DNA from: Planctomycetota bacterium
GTDB lineage: Bacteria; Planctomycetota; Brocadiia; JAJRTI01
NCBI GenBank assembly: GCA_024278415.1
Contig: JAJRTI010000156.1
Location: forward strand, 1-8,342
Reading direction: 5' to 3'
Length of the DNA stretch: 8,342 bases
A model generated the notes under the pieces. It was not told where the DNA came from. It saw only the letters and a program-made list of their open reading frames with translations, and searched no databases. A program made the translations under genes and the position numbers. Below, piece by piece: positions 1 through 6,241 of this stretch (the stretch's first letter is position 1; each line of letters begins with the position of its first letter).

Positions 1-761
1 AGCTTCCCGCCTGCGTCGAACGCGAGCTTGGCCTCGAACGGCTCGCCGACCACGATCTGCTTCGGCGCGGTGAGCGACAGGTAGCGCACGCGCTGGAGCG
101 GCTTGCCGTCCATGACGCGGCGCACCTGCGCGGCGGTCAGCGCCCGGGCGTAGATGCGCACGTCGTCCAGGTCTGCATCGGCCTGCCACGACGTGCCCGC
201 CTTGCCGCCGATCTGCACGGTCTCGCTGGGCTTGGGCTCCCACGTGAACGCCTTGTGCGCGGCCATGCGGCCATCCACAAAGAGCCACGTCCCGGCCTCG
301 CAGTCCCACGCGGCCGCGACGTGATGCCACTCGCCCTTCTTCCATGCCTTCACGTTGCACGTGATGTAGCGGTCCTGCGCGTCGCGCACGTCGAAGCGGA
401 GGATGCCGGTGTACCACTCCCAGAGCAGCATGGAGTTGTTGTGCGGCCGGAACGGCCGGTCGTCGGAGAAGAACGCGTGCGACGTCTTCTCCGCCGCGAT
501 CCAGTTTGGCTTCACCCACAGGCACACCGTGCCCCGTCGCCGGTCGAGCCGGCCCGCGGAGGCGAACCGCAGTTCGCTCCCCGGCGCGAACCGCAGTGCG
601 TGGCCTTGCCTGCCGGCGACCACCTGCAAGCCCTTGGCCGCGAGCGCCCCGGCCGGCACGGATTCGCCGTCGAGACGGAACAGCAGTGGATCACTGGTCG
701 CGGCGGCCGCGCCTGTGGCGAACAACACGGGGACAAGCCAGCGGGCAATGCGCGGTCTCAT
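1..761 (-). CDS. Exported LamG-domain protein, N-terminal part (continues beyond the window)
   Basis: Reading the minus strand from an ATG at 761-759 gives 253 codons with no stop before the window edge. The start is supported by GGGAGGG at 768-774, six bases upstream. Residues 1-21 form a signal peptide (MRPR, hydrophobic WLVPVLFATGAAAA), so the product is probably exported. Residues about 50-215 read as a LamG / concanavalin A-like jelly roll: GTVCLWVKP (77-85), WKKGEWHHVAAAWD (140-153), LFVDGR (160-165), then DADLDDVRIYARALTAAQV, the typical LamG ending. After it, a segment beginning LTAPKQIVVGEPFEAKLAF looks like the start of an Ig-like domain. LamG domains in such proteins usually bind carbohydrate and accompany a catalytic domain, so a hydrolase domain may lie beyond the window; that is inference. 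It is transcribed divergently from the GH42-like gene at 1000 and may share its regulation. Confidence 0.87.
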   Translation of the reverse strand, partial: MRPRIARWLVPVLFATGAAAATSDPLLFRLDGESVPAGALAAKGLQVVAGRQGHALRFAPGSELRFASAGRLDRRRGTVCLWVKPNWIAAEKTSHAFFSDDRPFRPHNNSMLLWEWYTGILRFDVRDAQDRYITCNVKAWKKGEWHHVAAAWDCEAGTWLFVDGRMAAHKAFTWEPKPSETVQIGGKAGTSWQADADLDDVRIYARALTAAQVRRVMDGKPLQRVRYLSLTAPKQIVVGEPFEAKLAFDAGGK

Positions 762-807
762 GACGATCCCTCCCGGTCTTGGGTATCACATCAGCACGTC
801 GCGGAGC

Positions 808-836
808 AGGATAGCACATGCGCCGGATGGGGCCAA
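808..836 (-). promoter_or_regulatory. Candidate sigma70-type promoter for the LamG gene
   Basis: On the minus strand, TTGGCC (831-836) is followed after 17 bases by TATCCT (808-813), preceded by TGC as in an extended -10. Predicted transcription would begin near 801, giving a leader of about 40 bases with the GGGAGGG ribosome binding site. The call is by motif only; sigma factor preference in this lineage is unknown. Confidence 0.45.
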
Positions 837-847
837 CCGCCCGTAGT

Positions 848-865
848 CGCACCCGCCAGGGTGCG
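848..865. repeat. Inverted repeat in the divergent spacer (7-bp arms)
   Basis: CGCACCC (848-854) and GGGTGCG (859-865) are perfect reverse complements around a 4-base loop, GCCA. It lies just upstream of the minus-strand -35 element, where a regulator of the divergent pair could bind. Short GC-rich palindromes arise by chance in such DNA, so function is uncertain. Confidence 0.35.
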
Positions 866-896
866 GGACATAGAGGCGCGTCTCGCACCAATCAGC

Positions 897-929
897 CCGC
901 ATGCTGGCGCATGCGGCTATCAGGCCGCA
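897..929. repeat. Two overlapping inverted repeats in the divergent spacer
   Basis: CCGCATGC (897-904) pairs perfectly with GCATGCGG (909-916) around TGGC. The right arm is reused by a second repeat, TGCGGC (912-917) with GCCGCA (924-929), so the two hairpins would be mutually exclusive. Both lie between the two predicted promoters, 12 bases upstream of the plus-strand -35 element. An operator is more likely than an RNA element, because neither predicted transcript includes this segment. Confidence 0.4.
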
Positions 930-940
930 CCAACTGCCCG

Positions 941-969
941 TTGTCACTGCCCAGCCATTCTGCTACGCT
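941..969 (+). promoter_or_regulatory. Candidate sigma70-type promoter for the GH42-like gene
   Basis: TTGTCA (941-946) is followed after 17 bases by TACGCT (964-969), preceded by TGC (961-963) as in an extended -10. Predicted transcription starts near 976, about 24 bases before the ATG at 1000. Spacing and the extended -10 match the minus-strand promoter across the spacer. Confidence 0.45.
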
Positions 970-985
970 CGCGCGTCTCACATTC

Positions 986-991
986 AGGAGG
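986..991 (+). promoter_or_regulatory. Strong Shine-Dalgarno that fixes the start of the GH42-like gene
   Basis: AGGAGG lies eight bases before the ATG at 1000. An earlier in-frame ATG at 901 has no such site and would put 33 extra residues before the signal peptide, so 1000 is the supported start. Confidence 0.8.
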
Positions 992-999
992 AACACGAC

Positions 1000-3900
1000 A
1001 TGCGAAGCAAACGTCTCTTGTGGGCTCTCACCTGGACCATCGGCCTCGTTGCCGCCGCGACTCTCACGACCGCGTCCGGCGCGGTGACGTACCTCCGGTC
1101 CACCGGCGGCTGGAAGAAGGCCGGCAACGAGCGCCGGCTCAAACAGACTCTCTCCTTCTCAAACGGCCGCACCGAGTACCGACTCCTGTATGACGTCAGC
1201 GTGGGGCCGGACACGCCCAAAGGCAAGTGCTTCTCACACCAGTGGGTCTACTCGGTCGGCGTGCCCAGCATCGGCATGACCGGCCCGGCCATGTGCAACT
1301 GGTACTCGCAGGGCTTCCTCGACGTGATCGTGGACGGCGAGAGCCTCAAGGACTACCCGGCCCAGATCGACGTGGTGCGCAGCGGCGGCCCCGACGCGCT
1401 CGCCACCATGACGTGGACGACAAGCAAGGGTACCGTGCGCGTGCACTGGCTCCTGCGCGCCGGCGACGACAAGCTCCTGCTGCGTGTCGAATGGGACTGC
1501 CCCCAACCGCCGAAGTCGGTCGCGCTCAGGGTGCTGTGCTATCCGAGTTGGTTTCGGGGGAAGAAGGACCGCTGGATCGTGACCGCGCAGCGCGAGGTGC
1601 AGCACCCGCGGCTAGTGCAGCTCGACCCCGCGGCTGAGCCGTGGGTCTTCTACCACGACCGCGCGCCTCGGCCCAAGAATGCACGCGGCGCGTGCGCGCT
1701 CATGTACCGGCCCGACGACGCGCTCGGCGCGGCGGTCGACGTGCAGGCGTATCCCAACTGGACGACCATCAGCTTCAAGCCGTGGCTGACGCACGCCACC
1801 GTCGCGCTATGGGACTTCACCGGCATGGCCGACGACGCGGCGAACTTGGCCTACCTGCGCGAGCATGGCCCACAGATTCTCAAGCAGCTCGATGAAGCGT
1901 CACGCGCGGATTGGCGTCGGCCGTTCACGAAGACCGTCGAACTGCCGGGCGAGCGCGGCAAGCTGCTCGACAAAGGTATGGCGTTCGAGCCCACCCCGTT
2001 CGACGTGGCCACCCCCGCGGTGGAGACGCGGCGCCGCGTTTGGGCCAAGCCGCTCGCCGGCGGCCCTGTGAAGATCATCTGCATCGCGCCGCGCTGGTCG
2101 CAGCGGGAAGTCGTCGAACTCGCCCAGCGGTTCGACGTGGACTACGCCATCGCGTCGGTCGACAAGCCGAACGTGCTGTTCGTGAAGCGATGGATGATGC
2201 TCTACGGCTCGTTCCAGCTCTACGGGTACCGCGACCGCAACACCGTGACCATGCTGGGCGAGATGTTCGACAAGATCCGCGGCGACTACGACTGCATCGT
2301 CGTCGCGGACGTGTTGCCGGAGACGCTGCCAGGGTATTTCGTGCAGACGCTGCGCAACAAGGTCCGCGCCGGAACGGGGCTCGTGGTCATCGGCGCGGGC
2401 AAGGGCCTCATCCAGGCGTTCGGCAAAGAGGGACGGAAGCCGGCGCACTTCGCGGCGGCCGTGCCCATCGGCGCATTGCCCGTGTTGCGAGACTTTGCGT
2501 GGGGCACGGCCAAGGGCAAGAAGCCCATCGCCACTGCATTCGAACTTGGCGACGGCCGCCTCCTCGCGCTCAACTACCCCCCGTCGTCCGGCGCCAACCT
2601 GTCGTACACGCCCAACACCACCCGCGCACTCGACTTCGTGGTCGAGGACTACGACTACTATCAGTCGCTCCTCGCGAAGGCGATTCTCTGGGCCGCGCAA
2701 CGCGAGCAGCCCGCGCAGATCGCCACGCTGTCCAAGGACTCGCTGCGCGTCGAGTGCGCGGCGCCGGTCGGGCAAGCGGAGCTGGCGGTCCGCGTCCACG
2801 ACCGGCAGCGCAAGCTCGGCTCCACCGACAGTCGGACGATCAAGCTCGCCAAAGGTGTGAACCACCTGCCGCTCAAGATCGCCGCGCCCCGCGCCGGCGC
2901 GTGCTTCGTCGACGTGTCGCTCGTGCAGAACGGCAAGACGCTCGACTGGGCCAGCACCGCGTTCGAGGCCGAGGTGCGCGGCGGCATCGACGGCATCGAA
3001 CTCAACAAGAGCGTGCTGAAGCCGGGCGACAAGATCGAGGGCGTGGTGAAGCTGCGCGGGCTCGACAAGCTGGCCCGCGTTGAGCTGCGCGTGGTCGACG
3101 CGTTCGACCGCGTCGTGGCGCGAGGAGCGGTCGACGTGGCAGCCGGAGCGAAGGAGGCGCGCTTCGCTTTGCCCCTGGCGCACCCGATCGCGGTCGCCCA
3201 TCGCGTCGAGGCGACCCTCTACGACGGCCGGGCCGCGCGCGATTGGGCCGTGTGCGAGTTCACCGTGCCGAACCGCGGCCTCGACGACTTCATGTTCCTC
3301 ATGTGGACCAGCGCGTACAACAGCCGCGTGCGGCTCGCGGTCCTGCGCGAGTTGCGCAAGCACGCGGTGGACACGATCGACAACGTGGGCCTGACCCAGG
3401 CCAGCGGCCCCACCATGGCCGCGGCCTGCCGCAACGCGGCATGGGCGAACCTGCGCAGCGTGCCCTACATCACGCGCATCGCGTTCAAGGGCAGCGGCAC
3501 GACCGTGCGCAAGCCCTGCCTCACCGACCCCGAGTACATGAACGCGTGGATGGACGCTCTGCGAACACGGGCCGCCGCGGCCGCGCCATACGGCCCGCCC
3601 GCATACACCCTGGGCGACGAAAACTTCCTGGCCGTCGGCAGAACCGACGTGTGCGCGTCGCCCACGTGCAAGGCCGGGTTCCGCGAGTATCTCAAGGATG
3701 TCTACGGCACGCTCGACGCGCTCAACGCAGAATGGGACACGACGCTCGCGTCGTGGGACGCGGCCGAGCCCATCACCTTTGACCAAGCCAAGGAGACGAA
3801 GCAATTCGCGCGGTGGGTCGACCATCGCCGGTTCATGGAGCGCGTGTTCACCCGCGCGCACGTGCTGGGCCGGCAGGCCATCCGCGAGGCCGACCCCGGC

Positions 3901-5382
3901 GCGCGGGTGGGCTTCGACGGGGTCTTCAACCTCGACAGTTGGCACGGATACGACTACTACACGCTCACGCAGGCGTGCGACCTGAACCAAGTCTATGCCT
4001 CGCGCCTGAACCAGATCGAATACATGCGCTCCTTCGCGCCCAAGGATGCGCTCCTCGGCGCGTGGTACAACCGCATCGGCAACGCGGACGAGGTCTCGGC
4101 CAAGCGCGTGCCCTGGCATCTGCTCTTCAGCGGCTTCAACAGCAGTTGGTACTGGATGAGCTTCGACACCGGCCCGGCCGCGCTCTTCCCCGACCTGCGG
4201 CCCACGCCGCAGATGCAGTGGATGGAGGAGTCAAACCGCGAGATCAAGGCCGGCATCGGCAAACTCATCATGCACGCGGAGCGCCAGCACGACGGAGTCG
4301 CGATCCACTACTCGCAGGCGAGCGTGCACGGCAACACGATCCTCGACCGCAAGCTCCCCGCGGCGCACCTCGGCGCGATGTTCGCCGTCGAGGATTTGGG
4401 GCTCCAATACAACTTCGTGGCCTACGAACAGATCGAGCAAGGAGCGCTGGATAAATACAAGGTGCTCGTCATGCCCCAGTCGTGCGCGGTCAGCAAGAAG
4501 GAAGCCGCGGCGATTCGCAAGTTCGTGGAGCGCGGCGGCCTCGTCATCGCGGACGTGTTCCCCGCGGTCATGGACGGACACTGCAAGCTACTGAAGCAGG
4601 GCGCGCTCGACGACGTGTTTGGCGCGGCCGCGACGACGACCGTGTCGGCCGCCATGCCGAGCGAAGGCCCCGTCTCGCTCCAGGCCAAGGCATTCGGCCG
4701 CGGCAAGGCGCTGCTCCTGGGCTACCCGCTGGCCGAATACACGGCGCTGCGCGACAAGGGCGAAGAAACCGTTGTGCGCGAGGCGCTGCGCCAGGTGCTG
4801 GCCAACCACGGCGTGTCCGCACAGGTGCAAGTCGCCACCGACGCCGGGCCGGTGAGCGCCTGCGAGGTCGTGCGCTTCCGCAACGGTGGTATCGAATACG
4901 TCGGCATCGTCACCGAGGACAATATCCCGGCCACCAAGCCGATGCAGGCGACGATCACGTTCCCCCGCGAGTCGGATCTGTACGACGTGCGCGCGGAGCG
5001 CCATCTCGGCCGGGTGAGGCAGGTGCAGACCGAGATCGTGCCGGGCGTGCCGTTGCTCTATGCGATGCTGCCCGAGCCGGTGCAGGGGATCACGCTTCAG
5101 TCCGACCCCAAGACGCTCGCCCCCGGCGCGGCTGCGACGCTGCGCGTCCAACTCCGCACGCGTTCGGGCAAGCTTGCCGGCGCGCACGTCGTGCGCATCG
5201 AGGCCACCGATCCCAAGGGCCGGCGCGTCGAGCACTACAGCCAGAACCTGCTCACCACGCAGCCGACGGCCGAGGCCGTGCTGCCCTTCGCAGCGAACGA
5301 TCCGGCCGGCGCGTGGACCATCACCGCGACGGACGTGGTGAGTGGGACGCGCGCGAAGGCGAGGATAACGCTCAATCCTTGA
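1000..5382 (+). CDS. Large exported GH42-like multidomain protein with beta-galactosidase trimerisation domain
   Basis: The product is 1460 residues from the ATG at 1000. Residues 1-28 are a signal peptide (MRSKR, hydrophobic LLWALTWTIGLVAAATL, cleavage near ASGA). Residues 29-345 are a beta-rich region I cannot assign. Residues about 356-570 resemble a class I glutamine-amidotransferase-like fold (PVKIICIAPRW, TGLVVIGAGKG) of the kind often attached to exported glycosidases; no catalytic Cys is evident. Residues about 570-765 look like two Ig-like sandwiches (LNKSVLKPGDKIEGVVKL). Residues 765-1080 resemble a GH42 barrel: GDEN with acid/base candidate Glu874, then CASPTC (885-890), matching the CxCxxC zinc-site strand of GH42 with the middle Cys changed to Ser, then YGTLDALNAEW (902-912). 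Residues about 1085-1290 match the GH42 trimerisation domain (LVMPQSCAVSKKE, RGGLVIADVF). Residues 1365-1460 form a further sandwich. I see no Glu at the expected nucleophile region (LLGAWYNRIG, 1018-1027), so beta-galactosidase activity is doubtful. Substrate is unknown. Confidence 0.88.
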   Translation: MRSKRLLWALTWTIGLVAAATLTTASGAVTYLRSTGGWKKAGNERRLKQTLSFSNGRTEYRLLYDVSVGPDTPKGKCFSHQWVYSVGVPSIGMTGPAMCNWYSQGFLDVIVDGESLKDYPAQIDVVRSGGPDALATMTWTTSKGTVRVHWLLRAGDDKLLLRVEWDCPQPPKSVALRVLCYPSWFRGKKDRWIVTAQREVQHPRLVQLDPAAEPWVFYHDRAPRPKNARGACALMYRPDDALGAAVDVQAYPNWTTISFKPWLTHATVALWDFTGMADDAANLAYLREHGPQILKQLDEASRADWRRPFTKTVELPGERGKLLDKGMAFEPTPFDVATPAVETRRRVWAKPLAGGPVKIICIAPRWSQREVVELAQRFDVDYAIASVDKPNVLFVKRWMMLYGSFQLYGYRDRNTVTMLGEMFDKIRGDYDCIVVADVLPETLPGYFVQTLRNKVRAGTGLVVIGAGKGLIQAFGKEGRKPAHFAAAVPIGALPVLRDFAWGTAKGKKPIATAFELGDGRLLALNYPPSSGANLSYTPNTTRALDFVVEDYDYYQSLLAKAILWAAQREQPAQIATLSKDSLRVECAAPVGQAELAVRVHDRQRKLGSTDSRTIKLAKGVNHLPLKIAAPRAGACFVDVSLVQNGKTLDWASTAFEAEVRGGIDGIELNKSVLKPGDKIEGVVKLRGLDKLARVELRVVDAFDRVVARGAVDVAAGAKEARFALPLAHPIAVAHRVEATLYDGRAARDWAVCEFTVPNRGLDDFMFLMWTSAYNSRVRLAVLRELRKHAVDTIDNVGLTQASGPTMAAACRNAAWANLRSVPYITRIAFKGSGTTVRKPCLTDPEYMNAWMDALRTRAAAAAPYGPPAYTLGDENFLAVGRTDVCASPTCKAGFREYLKDVYGTLDALNAEWDTTLASWDAAEPITFDQAKETKQFARWVDHRRFMERVFTRAHVLGRQAIREADPGARVGFDGVFNLDSWHGYDYYTLTQACDLNQVYASRLNQIEYMRSFAPKDALLGAWYNRIGNADEVSAKRVPWHLLFSGFNSSWYWMSFDTGPAALFPDLRPTPQMQWMEESNREIKAGIGKLIMHAERQHDGVAIHYSQASVHGNTILDRKLPAAHLGAMFAVEDLGLQYNFVAYEQIEQGALDKYKVLVMPQSCAVSKKEAAAIRKFVERGGLVIADVFPAVMDGHCKLLKQGALDDVFGAAATTTVSAAMPSEGPVSLQAKAFGRGKALLLGYPLAEYTALRDKGEETVVREALRQVLANHGVSAQVQVATDAGPVSACEVVRFRNGGIEYVGIVTEDNIPATKPMQATITFPRESDLYDVRAERHLGRVRQVQTEIVPGVPLLYAMLPEPVQGITLQSDPKTLAPGAAATLRVQLRTRSGKLAGAHVVRIEATDPKGRRVEHYSQNLLTTQPTAEAVLPFAANDPAGAWTITATDVVSGTRAKARITLNP

Positions 5383-5386
5383 TCTG

Positions 5387-5401
5387 CCTGCGCGGCGCAG
5401 G
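5387..5401 (+). terminator. Short GC hairpin just after the GH42-like stop codon
   Basis: CCTGCGC (5387-5393) and GCGCAGG (5395-5401) are perfect reverse complements four bases after the stop. The loop is tight (effectively a 6-bp stem with three loop bases) and no T run follows, so it is at best an atypical terminator or a transcript-end stabiliser. Transcription may read through into the antitoxin gene at 5426. Confidence 0.3.
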
Positions 5402-5425
5402 AAGGCGAAGCAAGAAGGAACGAGC

Positions 5426-5590
5426 CTGAATCAAGCCGCTATCGAGGCTATCGCCAGGAGCCTGGGGCTCGCCGAGGAGAAGCCGGTCTATCACGACCTT
5501 GACGATCTCGCCGGCACGTGGGTCGAAGATCCGGCCTTCGACAAAGCCATCCAGGAGATGGACGCCGTTGACCCTGATCTCTGGCGATGA
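5426..5590 (+). CDS. VapB-type antitoxin, intact but with an apparent CTG start
   Basis: A 54-residue frame ends at the TGA at 5588-5590. It contains KPVYHDLDDLAGTW, then AIQEMDAVDPDLW at the C-terminus. This is the hallmark of small antitoxins paired with PIN-domain VapC toxins, in which the DLDxLAGTW segment and an acidic tail ending in LW are typical. The frame is closed by a TAA at 5366-5368, and no ATG, GTG or TTG occurs between that stop and the conserved region. The best start is CTG at 5426, six bases after AGGA in the purine-rich AAGAAGGAA (5412-5420). That is either a rare CTG start or a mutated start codon. The vapC start lies nine bases after its stop, the normal operon layout, but the toxin is destroyed, so this is an orphan antitoxin. 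Its usual role is to bind and block the toxin and repress the operon. Confidence 0.72.
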   Translation: MNQAAIEAIARSLGLAEEKPVYHDLDDLAGTWVEDPAFDKAIQEMDAVDPDLWR

Positions 5591-5599
5591 CGAGCCGCC

Positions 5600-5709
5600 A
5601 TGAGAATCCTCGTCGATACCAACTGTGGATCGCGGCTTTAGCGGAGCAACACAACTTGCTCCTCTGTTCGCGTGACAGCCATTTCGATCAACTGCCACGG
5701 GTTGATTAA
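5600..5709 (+). pseudogene. vapC: vapC PIN-domain toxin remnant with internal deletion
   Basis: The ATG at 5600 opens MRILVDTN, the classic VapC N-terminus with its first catalytic Asp, but the frame ends at TAG 5639-5641. From 5626 a second frame reads WIAALAEQHNLLLCSRD, then SHFDQLPRVD, with a stop at 5707-5709. This is the C-terminal end of a PIN domain (family pattern WIAAxAxxxxLxLxxRDxHF). PIN toxins are about 130 residues, whereas only about 8 plus 27 remain. The middle, roughly 90 to 100 residues including the central acidic residues, is gone, and the ends are joined out of frame near 5621-5626. No active ribonuclease can be made. It sits nine bases after the antitoxin stop. Confidence 0.8.
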
Positions 5710-5766
5710 CGGGCTAGATTTGACCAAGCCCAGGCGGTGGCCTCCAATGCGTCAAGCGTCCCCGGA

Positions 5767-5793
5767 TCATACGACAATGGGATCATCAATCAT
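5767..5793 (-). pseudogene. Antitoxin fragment, first eight codons only
   Basis: On the minus strand the ATG at 5793-5791 reads MIDDPIVV and then stops at 5769-5767. Antitoxins of the toxin-first PIN modules commonly begin M-x-D-P/E-I-I/V, as does the intact copy at 6241 (MKDEIIAEVW). The fragment overlaps the end of the upstream toxin remnant by eight bases (5786-5793), reproducing the toxin/antitoxin overlap seen at 6231-6241. The rest of the gene is not recognisable; 5710-5766 shows no further gene. The match is short and rests mainly on position. Confidence 0.45.
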
Positions 5794-5938
5794 GATCATC
5801 GCCTTCGAATGGTTCAAGGAGGTCTTCTGGCGTAGCGACCACAGCCGTAAGCCGCCGGACCTCCGCGTTGGCATGGACCGGCCGGGTGATCGTCTCACCG
5901 TTGGCTATGTGCCTGCAATTCCATGCTCCCATGTACCA
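5786..5938 (-). pseudogene. C-terminal fragment of a second PIN-domain toxin
   Basis: The minus-strand frame ending at 5788-5786 reads AWNCRHIANGETITRP, then ATPEDLLEPFEGDDHD. The WNCRHIAN motif and the following TPEDLLE match the end of PIN toxins of the YIETS class, and align with TWNCRHLDN and CTPLEIT in the frameshifted toxin at 6231-6723. Only about 50 residues of a domain of about 160 remain. The frame continues upstream to an ATG at 5992, but that part (TKSKRLTLRRQ) does not resemble a PIN domain. Another frame across 5900-6060 gives VFDEIQAADLEAANRR, which I cannot assign. I see no gene in 5939-6043. The fragment lies downstream of the intact antitoxin and in the same orientation, suggesting a decayed tandem copy. 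Confidence 0.62.
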
Positions 5939-6043
5939 TGATTTGTAACCGACGGTTTGCCGCCTCAAGGTCAGCCGCTTGGATTTCGTCAAACACCGCT
6001 TGACGTGATTGGCCGTTCGACTGCCGCTGCCCCAATGCAGCCA

Positions 6044-6241
6044 TCACCGGCGGGAAGGGAGCGTAGCGGAATTCTCTTCCGTGTGCATGGCATTGTTCGG
6101 CGTGCGCTTCTTGCACATTGCCGTCAGAGGCTGGCGTTCCCTCTTGCGTATAGCGGCCACGATCGTGTCGAGATCATGACCGTACTTCTCGGCGAGTCTA
6201 TCTCGCGTGCGCCACACCTCTGCTATGATCTCATCCTTCAT
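6044..6241 (-). CDS. Antitoxin of a toxin-first PIN-toxin module
   Basis: The product has 65 residues, starting MKDEIIAEVWRTRDRLAEKY, followed by GHDLDTIVAAIRKRERQPL. This pattern (M-x-D-x-I-I-x-E-V-W/R, a charged helix, Y/F-x-x-D-L, then an IRxRE stretch) belongs to small antitoxins found just downstream of PIN toxins of the YIETS class. Its ATG lies inside the last codons of the toxin gene and the two overlap by 11 bases (6231-6241), so translation is probably coupled. The tail after residue 40 (CKKRTPNNAMHTEEN onward) is not conserved to my knowledge and may be a read-on into non-genic sequence. It probably neutralises the PIN toxin. Because the toxin frame is broken, the antitoxin may also lose its coupled translation. 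Confidence 0.7.
   Translation of the reverse strand: MKDEIIAEVWRTRDRLAEKYGHDLDTIVAAIRKRERQPLTAMCKKRTPNNAMHTEENSATLPSRR

Noticed and set aside
901..999. In-frame ATG at 901 as the start of the GH42-like gene
   Set aside because: No ribosome binding site; it would bury the signal peptide behind 33 residues and overlap the predicted promoter. The ATG at 1000 has AGGAGG at ideal spacing.
255..1193. 312-codon plus-strand frame across the LamG gene
   Set aside because: The minus strand of 1-761 encodes a clear LamG protein. The plus frame is rich in Arg/Pro/His and shows no motif.
1900..4119. 739-codon open frame on the minus strand opposite the GH42-like gene
   Set aside because: It is an antisense shadow caused by high GC third positions. 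It has a low-complexity Arg/His/Val-rich composition, no domain, and overlaps a well-supported gene.
5372..5698. 108-codon minus-strand frame opposite the VapBC remnant
   Set aside because: The plus strand carries recognisable VapB and VapC motifs; the minus frame has none.
5711..5731. GGGCT/AGCCC hairpin in the convergent region as a terminator
   Set aside because: Only five base pairs with an 11-base loop and no T run; too weak to call.
5939..6043. Frame reading VFDEIQAADLEAANRR as an upstream part of the second PIN toxin or another antitoxin
   Set aside because: It is out of frame with the WNCRHIAN fragment and I could not align it convincingly with either family.
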